Position numbers and translations under genes: made by a program
NCBI GenBank assembly: GCA_052144935.1
Contig: JBKQPR010000195.1
Coordinates: 1 to 43,802, forward strand
DNA: 43,802 nt
DNA from: JOPF133 sp052144935
Lineage (GTDB): Bacteria; Acidobacteriota; Terriglobia; Bryobacterales; Bryobacteraceae
Direction: 5' to 3'
In this document: in pieces, positions 25,085 through 33,595 of the stretch
Numbering within the stretch: position 1 is the stretch's first letter
Layout: each line of letters begins with the position of its first letter
Notes under the pieces: generated by a model
Told to the model about the DNA's origin: nothing
Seen by the model: the letters and a program-made list of their open reading frames with translations, nothing else
Database searches by the model: none

Positions 25085-26005
25085 GTGGTGATAGCGGCGC
25101 TGCTGGCCATCGGGATTTACCTGGCTGCGGCGCTGCCGATCACGGGCCGGGAGGCTTACGCCTTCGGCCACTTCGTGCGGCCCCCTCTACGGGACTTGCT
25201 GGGCGGATTCGACCCGGCCGATCGAGTCCTGAATACCCTCCTAATGAAGCGGGCCGTAGGGCTGCTCCGGTTATCGGCCTTCTCGCTGCGGGTAGCGGGG
25301 CTTGCGGGCCTGGCACTGTATCTTTGGGCGGTGGCGCGGTTGGCCCGCGGACGGTGGTTCGCGATCGCCCTGGCGGGGGCCGCTTATCTGGCGTTGGAAT
25401 ATTGCACGCCCGGTGAGGCCGTGGGGCTGGGGCTGGCGCTGTGGGTCTGCGCGATGGAGCGGGCGGTTGCGTATCTCAAAGGGAATCAGACGGATGGGTT
25501 GCCAAACCTAAACCTGGTGGGCTTCTGCCTGGGGTTGAGCGTGGCGGCCAATTTCTGCTTCCTGATCCCCTCGCTGGCTCTCGCCGTGGCCCTGGGCTTC
25601 GCGGCACGAAGTTTTGTTTCACGTGAAACACTTTGGATGGAGCGGGTGGTGGTGACCGCTACGGTGACCGCGTTCCTGCTGCTGGTGCTTCCGTTCAGCC
25701 ATGCCGGGGCGGGAGAGCTGGCGAGGCTCATCATCCCGCCGCCGCTCCGGATGGCGAGGACACCGGAAGACCTGAGCGGTCTGGTCGCGGTATTGCGGCA
25801 CAAATCGAAGGGCAAAACGGTTCGAATCGCGGCCAGTGCGGACCTGGTCCCGGTACTGGAGTTTTACCAGGCGCGCTACCGCGAGGGGCGCTGGCGGATC
25901 GTAGGGTTTCCGAGCCAGGCCGAATATTATGTGGTGGATACGAGGGTGGTGGGGATTCCGGGGCGAACTCTCTATCGCGGTTCGACGGTGGCACTGTCTC
26001 AATAG
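25085..26005 (+). CDS. Short GT-C-like membrane protein
   Basis: About 306 residues from GTG 25085 (or 25088), giving VVIAALLAIGIYLAAALPIT. The frame is open back through the whole tandem array to 24449, so an array-encoded N-terminal extension cannot be excluded. FGHFVRPPLRDLLGGFDPAD, then LNTLLMKRAVGLLRLSAFSL, then several helices, resemble the N-terminal half of GT39/ArnT-like transferases. The C-terminal part is soluble (VRIAASADLVPVLEFYQARY). It is much shorter than a full transferase (about 500 aa), so it may be an accessory subunit or a truncated enzyme. An exact parS lies inside, encoding FVSRET. It follows paralog A. Confidence 0.7.
   Translation: MVIAALLAIGIYLAAALPITGREAYAFGHFVRPPLRDLLGGFDPADRVLNTLLMKRAVGLLRLSAFSLRVAGLAGLALYLWAVARLARGRWFAIALAGAAYLALEYCTPGEAVGLGLALWVCAMERAVAYLKGNQTDGLPNLNLVGFCLGLSVAANFCFLIPSLALAVALGFAARSFVSRETLWMERVVVTATVTAFLLLVLPFSHAGAGELARLIIPPPLRMARTPEDLSGLVAVLRHKSKGKTVRIAASADLVPVLEFYQARYREGRWRIVGFPSQAEYYVVDTRVVGIPGRTLYRGSTVALSQ
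25615..25630. promoter_or_regulatory. parS site 2 (exact ParB-binding palindrome), inside a gene
   Basis: TGTTTCACGTGAAACA without mismatch, in the coding sequence of the short membrane protein. The codons it forces (TCA, CGT, GAA, ACA) are A/T-ending and unlike those around it, which fits a site kept for DNA binding. Confidence 0.9.
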
Positions 26006-26147
26006 GGCCGTGCTGGAACGCGGCCACCATTGGTGGTTTTCGGCCACCTGTGAGACCTCTAGATTTAAGCAAGTGTTTGTAAAATAAAGAGATAGCATTT
26101 GGCCCCAGCCGTGCTAAATGGGAGAGCGTAGTTCGGGAGATCTACAG

Positions 26148-27986
26148 ATGGCACGGATGCCGGATTTCAAACGCTTGGCGGCGGCAGGCGCGATGTTGCT
26201 GGCGGCGGGATGGTTCCACCCGGTGCGGGCGCAAGATGCCGACGATCTGAAGCGCGGTGTGGCACGCATCAGTTTGATGGACGGCGATGTCTCGGTGCGC
26301 CGGGGCGATTCCGGCGACTGGGTGGCGGGCGTGATCAACGCGCCGCTGATGGCCGACGATTTCATTTCCACCGGCCCGAATTCGCGGGCGGAGGTCCAGT
26401 TCGATGCGGCCAATCTGCTGCGGCTGGGCGCCAACGCCCAGTTGCACCTGACCCAGCTTGAGGACGGGCATTATCAGATGGAGTTCTCGCACGGGACGGT
26501 CAGCTACAGGGTGCTGCGGCCGAGCAACGCAAATGTTGAAGTGGATACTCCTAATATTTCTATAAGACCATCTAAACAGGGAGTTTATCGCATCACCGTG
26601 AATGACGCCGGGGAGACCCAGATAACCGCGCGTGTGGGTGAGGTGGAAGTCTTTACGCCGCGTGGCGACGAATGGGTCACCACCGGGCAAACTCTGATGG
26701 CGCGGGGGGCGGCGGCGGATGCGGAATACCAGATTGTGCAGGCGGGACCGATGGACGATTGGGACCGCTGGAACGCCAGCCGCGATCAAGCCATGCTGCA
26801 AACCATTAGCCCGCAATATGTTCCGCAGGGGGTGACAGGTGCCGAGGATATGGACCAGTCGGGCGCCTGGAGCTACGACCCTTCTTACGGAAATGTCTGG
26901 GCACCGAACGTAGGGCCGGGTTGGGCGCCGTATCAGTGCGGCCGCTGGGTTTGGGAAGACTGGTATGGATGGACTTGGGTAGGCTGTGAGAGCTGGGGAT
27001 GGGCGCCGTATCATTACGGCCGCTGGTACATGCGGCCTGGATTCGGATGGTCGTGGTATCCAGGTGTGTTTGGGATGCGGCACTACTGGTCTCCGGCGCT
27101 GGTGGGTTTCTTCGGATTTGGCGGCGGCATAGGGTTTGGCGTGGGATTCGGTTTTGGCAATATCGGCTGGGTTGCGTTGGCGCCTTTTGAGATGTTCCAT
27201 CCGTGGTGGGGCAGCGGATTCTACGGGCGGGCGGGGGCGTTCGGCCTGACCAACGCGTACGTCTCCAACGTGTACCGCAACGCGCGAGTGGCCAACGGGA
27301 TTTCGGCGGTGAGCGCGGCGGATTTCCGGGGTGGACGCTTCGGCAGCGTAGGGCATTATTCGGGTGCGCAGGTGGGAGCGGCGGGAATGGTGACGGGGCG
27401 GATGCCGATTGCGCCGACCAGCGCCAACCTGCGGTTCTCGGACCGTGCCGCGGCCAACGTGCCGCGCGGCGGAGGCGCCACCAATGCGCACTTCTTTACG
27501 CATCAGCAGCCCAGCGCGGCGCAACGGATGCCTTTCGCGCAGCAGCAACGCGGGTTTGAGTCGGCCGCACGGACAGGCGCTGCGGGGGCGGCTGCCGGTG
27601 GCGCCAGTGGCATGTCGCGCAGTGCGGCGTCTCCCGGTGGGTCTTCCAGTGGAGCGGCCGGCGGATGGCGGCGGTTTGGAGACGCTCCGGCGCAGAACCG
27701 GGGCGCCGGGAATCGCGGCAGCGCAGGGGCCAGCCCATCCATGCAGAATTCGCGTCCGCAGGCATCGGGTTATGCGGGGGGCGCACAGCGGCAGAATTCG
27801 CCGAGCGGGCCGCAGTCGGTGCGAATTGCTCCACCAGTAGCGCGGGAGCGGTCCAGCACGCCGAGCTATAGTGCGCCACGCCAGAGCGCACCCAGCTATA
27901 GTGCGCCACGGAGTTCCGGCGGTGGTGGCGGCGGGCGTCCCTCGGGAGGCGGCCATTCCGGCGGCGGAGGGCACGGCCACCGTTAA
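26148..27986 (+). CDS. FecR-domain protein with W/Y-rich DUF6600-like middle and disordered tail
   Basis: About 612 residues from the ATG at 26148, which has GGGAGA seven bases upstream. Signal peptide MARMPDFKRLAAAGAMLLAA. Residues about 38-170 are FecR-like (LMDGDVSVRRGDSGDW, FISTGPNSRAEVQFDAANLL, GEVEVFTPRGDEWVTTG). Residues about 240-305 repeat W.PY..G.W motifs (GPGWAPYQCGRWVWEDWYGW, WGWAPYHYGRWYMRPGFGW), the DUF6600 pattern. A Gly-rich hydrophobic stretch follows. The last 200 residues are low-complexity Ala/Gly/Ser/Arg/Gln ending GGGGHGHR. It is probably a surface or periplasmic structural protein. It lies between two GT-C-like paralogs and ends at a strong terminator. An AT-rich codon island sits at 26531-26580. 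Confidence 0.85.
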   Translation: MARMPDFKRLAAAGAMLLAAGWFHPVRAQDADDLKRGVARISLMDGDVSVRRGDSGDWVAGVINAPLMADDFISTGPNSRAEVQFDAANLLRLGANAQLHLTQLEDGHYQMEFSHGTVSYRVLRPSNANVEVDTPNISIRPSKQGVYRITVNDAGETQITARVGEVEVFTPRGDEWVTTGQTLMARGAAADAEYQIVQAGPMDDWDRWNASRDQAMLQTISPQYVPQGVTGAEDMDQSGAWSYDPSYGNVWAPNVGPGWAPYQCGRWVWEDWYGWTWVGCESWGWAPYHYGRWYMRPGFGWSWYPGVFGMRHYWSPALVGFFGFGGGIGFGVGFGFGNIGWVALAPFEMFHPWWGSGFYGRAGAFGLTNAYVSNVYRNARVANGISAVSAADFRGGRFGSVGHYSGAQVGAAGMVTGRMPIAPTSANLRFSDRAAANVPRGGGATNAHFFTHQQPSAAQRMPFAQQQRGFESAARTGAAGAAAGGASGMSRSAASPGGSSSGAAGGWRRFGDAPAQNRGAGNRGSAGASPSMQNSRPQASGYAGGAQRQNSPSGPQSVRIAPPVARERSSTPSYSAPRQSAPSYSAPRSSGGGGGGRPSGGGHSGGGGHGHR

Positions 27987-28028
27987 AACAAGTTTCCCTC
28001 ATCAGGAAAGCATCAGTTTCTTCCCATG

Positions 28029-28066
28029 GGCCCGGTCTCGATCAGCGGAGACCGGGCCGTTTTTTT
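28029..28066 (+). terminator. Strong rho-independent terminator
   Basis: GGCCCGGTCTC (28029-28039) pairs perfectly with GAGACCGGGCC (28048-28058) around an 8-nt loop, then a run of seven T. It lies 43 bp after the FecR-gene stop. This is the clearest intrinsic terminator in the window. Confidence 0.95.
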
Positions 28067-28555
28067 AGCTAGCCTGACCTCCGATGATGGCGCGCGCGCG
28101 TGGTGGGGCCGATGCGGCCGCGCCAGTTCGGCCTGGTAAAGCGCAACGTTGACGACCGAAGCCGGTCTCTGAAGCCGGACCTTTTAGTATACATAACGAA
28201 TATTATGTAAACTTTCTAGGTTGTCTCAAGCCCCATCGCCTGAACAGCCAAAATATCCCCCGCCCGGTTTGTCCCTCACCCCGCCAGGGGCCTCCTGACA
28301 GCCGCTCATTTCCACAAACCATGCACTCGCGACCGCGACAGGCTCTCGACGCTCCGTCCGCACGGATGCCGGGCAAGTCCGGCTTATGGGCCACCCCGGA
28401 GCACCGCATGCGCGGGGCCGCCGCTGAGCGACCTGCGGGCAACTTGGCCAGCCAACGGGCTGCCCATGTCCGCACCGGTGCAGTGTGCGCGGGCTTCTCC
28501 GGCTCCCCGGCGTTACACTTGCGGGGGCTGCGGCTTGACGGCCCCAGGCAGCGTT
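28067..28555. other. Gap between convergent genes with an AT-rich block
   Basis: No convincing gene. At 28181-28222 there is a sharp AT-rich block (TTTTAGTATACATAACGAAT and on) with the short inverted repeat CATAA/TTATG, in GC-rich surroundings. It is placed where neither flanking gene needs a promoter. The rest (28250-28550) is GC-rich with no clear repeat and no frame that reads like protein. Confidence 0.5.
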
Positions 28556-30829
28556 TCATGGCAGTTCGTACAGTCTGGCTCCTTGAAATTCGCCCACTTG
28601 GTAAACGCCCCAGAGGGCCGCGTTCCGCCGGAGGTCTTCCGCGCCGGTTTCCCCATCGAAGAGAAGCAGATAGTCGATGCCGCGGCGCTTGAGTTCGCGC
28701 GCGGCTTGGCGGCGCATGTCCGGCGGCGCGGGGACATTTTCGACCTTCGGATCGGCCGACAGCGCCTTCCACCGGCCAGCCGGGTCGAGGCCTTCCAGTT
28801 TCAGCCTGAGGGCGGGCTGATTGGGAGCCGTGTCCATCACCACGGCATCGGCCAGCATTGCCTGAGGAAAAGCCGGCTGAGGAAAAGCCGGTGGCGGGAA
28901 TTCCACGCTCACGAACTCCCCGGGGTGCAGAGTGTCGCCGCACAGCCACAGGGTCACGGCGCGGTTGTCGAAGGCGTTCCCGATACCCCATGGATACGGC
29001 TCGGCGTCCAGCTTCCAACTCGCATTTCGAGGCAGTTCGCGGTCGCCATCCAGGATGCGCAGCTCGTGGATGCTCCACGAATCGGGGCCTGTGCCGGTTT
29101 GGACCAGGCGCACGCCCCTTAGGGGCTGGCGGGCAAATGCGAATCGCCACCTCCAGGTGGGCGCGTATTCGGGAACAAATCCACTCCACAGGATGGCGCG
29201 GCTAACGATGTTCTCAGCCGACTGGAACCCCACCAGGATGTTGCGCGAGGTGTAAGCTTCGGGGATCGGCGTATTGGTAAAAACGGTGGACCCCTGCCGG
29301 GCGAAGCGCTCCACCATGCGGGTAGCGCCATAGAGCGGCAGGTTGGATTCGAGGAAGCCATCCTCCGGCTTGATGCGCAGCGCCTCGCGATACGGGATTT
29401 TAAACAGATGCCAGGCGTCCGGGTGGCTGTACTTCGGGATCACCGCGGGCCACGAGAGGGCCGCGTGCAACAAGACTACCGCTAGAGGCAATCCGGGAAC
29501 GCGGCTCAGCACCACGGCCAGCGCCAACGCCGCGAACGGCAAGCAAGGAAGAAGGAAGCGCGCGCTGATATTCGAAAAATAGGTAGTGGCGAAAAACGCG
29601 CCCGCCAGAAGTAAATGCCGGCCCTCGCGCCGGCCGAGAGCCAGGAGGGCGAGCGGCGAGAGGAGGAAAACGGGGCCCAGCAGGCTGGAGAGCGAGCCGT
29701 AAGTGGTGACCTGCATGGGGATTTGCCAGCGGCTGGTCAGCGAGTACCAAGCCATATGATGTTGATATTCTTTTTCGAATGAGGTTGTTATGTATTGATT
29801 TGGAAACCAATGGTTGAAAAATGGAGATACAGGATTATGCAGCCAAAGGTAGTTCTTCGCCATCCACGGGAGCACCATGAGGGAGGCAGCGGCGGCGGCG
29901 AGGGAGGCCTGACGGAGCCCCCGGCTCATGGGTAGGTCATGCGGTCGCAGCGGTGAGGCGGCGGCGAGGGAGGCCTGGCGGAACCAGAGCCGGAAGCGAA
30001 GCCCGTTCGGGATCCCGACGCGGCCTGCAAAAAGGGGCACCGCACAGACGTACAGCAACCCCGGCCAAGCCGTGTACTTGGCGGCATAGCCGAAACCGGC
30101 CAGCAGTCCCGCGGCGAGCAGCAGGCGCGGGGAGGGCTGCTCGCGCCAGCGCTCCAGCAGCGCGAACAGGGTGAAGGCGCTGGCCGCCACCGCGACATCG
30201 TTGTAGGCGCTGGACGCCTCCACGCCCACCAGAGGACTGGCGAACACCATCAAGCAGGCGGCCGCCCCAGCGACCGCAAAGCCGGAGCGGCGGGCGTAAT
30301 CCCACATGCCCCACACCAGCGCTAGCAGGAATACCAGGTGCACCATGGACGCCGCGGAGTGCCGGCCGAACGCGAAGGCGAACAGGTACAACATCTCCAC
30401 ACCCTGGGAAAGGCCGGCATACAGGTTGTTGGTGATGCGCTCGAAACCGTGTGCGCGCAGGTAGCGGGCCACTAACCCGAGGTGGTAGCGCGAGCCATCG
30501 TAGCTGATCTCGGGCGCCATGGAGTTGAAGAAATAGAGCATCAGGTAGAGGGCGAAGGCGCCGAGCAGAAGGCGGCTTTTGGGCAGCTCGGGCCGCGACC
30601 AGAGAGGGCGTCCGGCGGCCCACAGCGCGGCCACTCCCACGCTCAGGAACACGGCGGGGTAAGCAAGCTGCAGCGCGCAGAGGCAGAAGACCGCGAAGCT
30701 GAGGAGGGCGGCGCCGGTGACGAACCGGGCCGGCAAGTCGCGCGGATCGCGCCCCAACAGCAGCGTTCCCATGGCTGTAGCAACGGCCGCCGTGAAGGAC
30801 GCTCCGAACAGGATGGCCAGGGCTTGCAC
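28556..30829 (-). CDS. GT-C-like polytopic membrane glycosyltransferase candidate, paralog B
   Basis: 757 residues from a GTG at 30829 (weak ribosome site). Clear paralog of 22279-24501, with the same order: LFGASFTAAVATAMG at the N-terminus, NSMAPEISYDGSRYHLG and GVEASSAYNDVAVAASAFTL in luminal loops, many helices, LPWMAKNYLWLHNPVSPFFN, a beta-rich C-terminal domain and an ending with NAALWGVYQVGEF. It faces paralog A across the FecR gene. Oddities: an internal tandem duplication (RQASLAAA twice, about 29884-29984), a 12-bp duplication giving PAFPQPAFPQ (about 28866-28892) and an AT-rich codon island at about 29756-29850. Donor and acceptor unknown. Confidence 0.78.
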   Translation of the reverse strand: MQALAILFGASFTAAVATAMGTLLLGRDPRDLPARFVTGAALLSFAVFCLCALQLAYPAVFLSVGVAALWAAGRPLWSRPELPKSRLLLGAFALYLMLYFFNSMAPEISYDGSRYHLGLVARYLRAHGFERITNNLYAGLSQGVEMLYLFAFAFGRHSAASMVHLVFLLALVWGMWDYARRSGFAVAGAAACLMVFASPLVGVEASSAYNDVAVAASAFTLFALLERWREQPSPRLLLAAGLLAGFGYAAKYTAWPGLLYVCAVPLFAGRVGIPNGLRFRLWFRQASLAAASPLRPHDLPMSRGLRQASLAAAAASLMVLPWMAKNYLWLHNPVSPFFNHWFPNQYITTSFEKEYQHHMAWYSLTSRWQIPMQVTTYGSLSSLLGPVFLLSPLALLALGRREGRHLLLAGAFFATTYFSNISARFLLPCLPFAALALAVVLSRVPGLPLAVVLLHAALSWPAVIPKYSHPDAWHLFKIPYREALRIKPEDGFLESNLPLYGATRMVERFARQGSTVFTNTPIPEAYTSRNILVGFQSAENIVSRAILWSGFVPEYAPTWRWRFAFARQPLRGVRLVQTGTGPDSWSIHELRILDGDRELPRNASWKLDAEPYPWGIGNAFDNRAVTLWLCGDTLHPGEFVSVEFPPPAFPQPAFPQAMLADAVVMDTAPNQPALRLKLEGLDPAGRWKALSADPKVENVPAPPDMRRQAARELKRRGIDYLLLFDGETGAEDLRRNAALWGVYQVGEFQGARLYELP

Positions 30830-31233
30830 GAACCCGATTGTAACGTTAGTGGACCCACCGCGCGGCGGCGTCCCGCCTGTGCCCAGGCTAGCTGGCGCCC
30901 GTTACGCGCCCGCCTGGAGCGCCGCCGCGACATCCTCCACCGCACCTACCACCGCGCCTACCGCCGTACCCTCTACCTCCGCGAGATCCAGGATTCCCGC
31001 GCTCAGCCCGCCGCTTCCCCGCCCCGCCATCCCGCCCGAGGCCCCCAAGCCGGAGCCAGGTCCGGCTCCAGCTCCGGCTCCCCGGAACCGCCCCTAACCC
31101 CCTCATCTCAAAACACTAACCCCCAAATCGGCTTCGTTCCTGAAAATCCCGCCATCCCGCCACCCTGCCCGCGCGCCCTGCCCCCGCCAACGCATGCCCC
31201 ACCGCACCGCCGGCAAAAATTCTAAAATTGCTT
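30830..31233. other. Divergent gap with a possible gene remnant on the plus strand
   Basis: Within this 404-bp divergent gap, one plus frame at about 30880-31225 reads like a protein tail: RARLERRRDILHRTYHRAYR, then RTLYLREIQD, a Pro/Ser-rich linker, and SQNTNPQIGFVPENPAIPP. It has no start and runs backward into the antisense of the membrane gene, so it is either a decayed fragment or chance in GC-rich DNA. The last 40 bp (CAAAAATTCTAAAATTG) are AT-rich and may hold the promoter of the dipeptidase-like gene. Confidence 0.35.
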
Positions 31234-32391
31234 ATGCCACCATCTCAGACCACCCGCCGAACCGCCCTGAAAGCCACGGCAGCGGCCATCGCCGCGCCTT
31301 TTTTCAACCGCCGTCGCTACACTCTCTTCGCGCAATCGCCACAGGAATATTCCGAACGGGCGGTGCGGCTGGTGCGCGAATCGGTGGTCATCGACATGCT
31401 GAACCAGTTTCTCTATCGCCGCGACATGCAGCCCAAGCTGCGGCAATGGCTCGGCAAGCCGGGAGCGTTCATGCGCGCCGACTTCGAGCTGTTCCGCGAT
31501 TCCGGCGTCAACGCGGCCAGCTTCGGCGACGCCGCCGACAACTACGAGGCAGCCATCGAGCTGCTCGCCCACTGGAACAGCTTCATCGCCGCCTATCCGG
31601 ACTGGCTCCTGCGCATCAGCTCGGCCGGCGATTTCCAGCGCGCGAAAACCTCCGGCCGTTACGGAATCCTGTTTGGGTTTCAGAACTCCGCGCATCTCCG
31701 CAGCCCGGACGACGTCGACACCTTCCTTGGCCTCGGGCAGCGATCTTGCCAACTGACTTACAACTTTCGAACCTTGATCGGGAACGGCGCCTTCGAACTG
31801 CATGACGACGGCATCAGCGAATTCGGCGTCCGCATCATCGAGCGCATGAACCGCGCAGGCATGGCCGTCGATTGCGGGCACGCCGGGGATCGCACCATGC
31901 TGGATGCCTTCGAGTTATCGAAAAAGCCGGTGATCATTTCTCACGGCAACTGCCGCGCTCTCTATCCGGGCTATCCCCGCTGCGTCACCGACGAGGCCAT
32001 CCAGGCCATGGCCAAGACCGGCGGCGTGATCGGCATCAACTTCATCAGCTCGATGGTCAAGGCGCACGAACCGACCACCGTCGACGATGTGATCGATCAC
32101 TTCGAACACGTCGCCAAATTAGTCGGAGTCGAGCATGTGGGCGTGGGCAGCGATATGGGGATCGAAAGCAACGACTTCATGCCGCCCGACCAGTTGGCGC
32201 GGATGCTCGCCGGGATGAACCCGAAATACCGCGTCCATCATCGCGAAGCGGTCGCGCACCTGGACCATCCCAAGCGAATCTACGATCTGACTGACGGGTT
32301 GATCCGCCGCAAATTCAGCGACGAGCAAATCCGTCTGATCCTCGGCGAGAACTGGCAGCGGGTCCTCGCTGAAATCTGGACGACAGCATAG
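31234..32391 (+). CDS. M19 membrane-dipeptidase-like protein lacking key metal ligands
   Basis: 385 residues from the ATG at 31234 (a TTG at 31228 is less likely). RR leader: MPPSQTTRRTALKATAAAIA. The fold is that of peptidase family M19: SCQLTYNFRTLIGNGAFE, then DGISEFGVRIIERMNRAGMA, VDCGHAGDR (His about 216), KPVIISHGNCRAL (His about 237) and VGVGSDMG (Asp about 307). The usual N-terminal HxD ligands are absent: IDMLNQ stands where IDGHND is expected (Leu56, Gln58), and the bridging Glu appears as Gln150 in GFQNS. It is therefore a divergent enzyme or a pseudo-enzyme. It ends 11 bp from the convergent esterase stop. Confidence 0.85.
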   Translation: MPPSQTTRRTALKATAAAIAAPFFNRRRYTLFAQSPQEYSERAVRLVRESVVIDMLNQFLYRRDMQPKLRQWLGKPGAFMRADFELFRDSGVNAASFGDAADNYEAAIELLAHWNSFIAAYPDWLLRISSAGDFQRAKTSGRYGILFGFQNSAHLRSPDDVDTFLGLGQRSCQLTYNFRTLIGNGAFELHDDGISEFGVRIIERMNRAGMAVDCGHAGDRTMLDAFELSKKPVIISHGNCRALYPGYPRCVTDEAIQAMAKTGGVIGINFISSMVKAHEPTTVDDVIDHFEHVAKLVGVEHVGVGSDMGIESNDFMPPDQLARMLAGMNPKYRVHHREAVAHLDHPKRIYDLTDGLIRRKFSDEQIRLILGENWQRVLAEIWTTA

Positions 32392-32402
32392 AGTCGCGGG
32401 AC

Positions 32403-33578
32403 TCAGAACAACAGCGGCGCCAACTCCGCCAGATTCCGCCGCCACAGCGGCCACACGTGCGCGTAGCCCGGCACCTCCACGTCGGTAAACTGGAAGTCCT
32501 TCGATTTCAGCCATGCTTTGAACTGGCGGTTGACCGTGTTCAATCCATCGTCCAGGCCGCAGGCGATCCAGACCAGGCGAAGCTGCGAGTTGGTCTTGGC
32601 CGTGAGGTTGGGGAAGTTCTTGGCGAAATCGGCGTCTTCCATGCGCGGCGTGCCGCGCCCTCCCCTGCCCCTGCCCGGTCCGCCCGGTTCGGGCGGCGGC
32701 GCGGGGTTGGCGCGCGGCCACATGACAAACGCGCCGCTGAAGGAGCCGATATACGCGAACCGGTCCAGGTAGGTCAGGCCGGTGTAGATCGACTCGGCCC
32801 CGCCCATCGAGAGACCGGCGATGGCGCGATGATTGCGGTCCTTGGCCGCGTGATAATTCTTCTCCACCTGCGGCAGCACCTCATCCACCAGCGCCTTCGC
32901 AAACGCCGGGATCATCCCCGCCCCCATCGCACCGCCCGGCCCGTTGGGTGTCCCGTATCCCAGCGTGTTGACCATGATCATCGGCTTGGCCTTGCCCTGG
33001 TTGATCAGATTGTCCAGGATAATGTTGGCGGCTCCGACGTTCAGCCAGGCGGAAGCATCGTCGCCCAGTCCGTGCAGCAGACACAGGACCGGGTACGGTT
33101 CCTTGCGGCGGCTGTCGTAGTTCGGCGGCGTGTAGACGTAGTAATCGCGATCGTCGCCGATCGCCGCCGAGCGATACAGATAATGCGTCACCGCGCCATG
33201 TGGGCCCTCGCCCGAATTCCACAAGGCCGGGCCGGGCACGCGCACCATGCTCTGGCCGGCGCTGCCGTATGAGGCCTTGAACAGTGGGTCTTGGGGATCG
33301 TTGAAGGTGGCGCCATCCACCGAAAACGAGTACGTGTAGAGATCCGGCTTGAGCGTCTCGGTGGTGGCGGACCAGACCCCCTGCTCGTCCTTCTGCATCG
33401 CGAGCGGCTGGCCGATGCCGGTGACCGCAACCTCCTTCGCGTTGGGCGCACGCAGGCGGAAGGTGACTTTGCCGTCCGGAGACACTTCCGGAGAGTGCAG
33501 CGTGGGGCCGCGCCCGGGCTGCGCCCACAGGCTGGCGCCGGCCAGGGTCAGCGACAGGATCGTAACTCGAAAGATCAT
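32403..33578 (-). CDS. Secreted CE1-type esterase with N-terminal E-set domain
   Basis: 391 residues with signal peptide MIFRVTILSLTLAGASLWAQ. Residues about 28-110 form an E-set/CBM48-like beta domain (SPDGKVTFRLRAPNAKEVAV, YTYSFSVDG). The alpha/beta-hydrolase domain carries the oxyanion region VLCLLHGLGDDASAW, nucleophile Ser257 in GLSMGG, an Asp at about 343-344 in GLDDGL and His374 in GYAHVWPLWRRNL. This is the feruloyl/acetyl-xylan esterase (Fes/XynY-like) layout common in gut and soil polysaccharide degraders. A Gly/Arg/Pro-rich insert (about 291-312) is unusual. It probably removes acyl groups from plant glycans. Followed upstream on the same strand by the DUF1080 gene, 17 bp away, so likely one operon. 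Confidence 0.9.
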   Translation of the reverse strand: MIFRVTILSLTLAGASLWAQPGRGPTLHSPEVSPDGKVTFRLRAPNAKEVAVTGIGQPLAMQKDEQGVWSATTETLKPDLYTYSFSVDGATFNDPQDPLFKASYGSAGQSMVRVPGPALWNSGEGPHGAVTHYLYRSAAIGDDRDYYVYTPPNYDSRRKEPYPVLCLLHGLGDDASAWLNVGAANIILDNLINQGKAKPMIMVNTLGYGTPNGPGGAMGAGMIPAFAKALVDEVLPQVEKNYHAAKDRNHRAIAGLSMGGAESIYTGLTYLDRFAYIGSFSGAFVMWPRANPAPPPEPGGPGRGRGGRGTPRMEDADFAKNFPNLTAKTNSQLRLVWIACGLDDGLNTVNRQFKAWLKSKDFQFTDVEVPGYAHVWPLWRRNLAELAPLLF

Positions 33579-33595
33579 AGAAGCCTTCCCCTTGT

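Noticed and set aside
24160..25110. Repeat-rich 316-residue minus ORF through the 72-bp array
   Set aside because: The array is GC-rich and lacks stops in several frames; no start signal or independent evidence for this strand.
26142..27980. 612-residue minus ORF opposite the FecR protein
   Set aside because: Mirror of a gene with strong start, domains and terminator; it would also begin next to that terminator.
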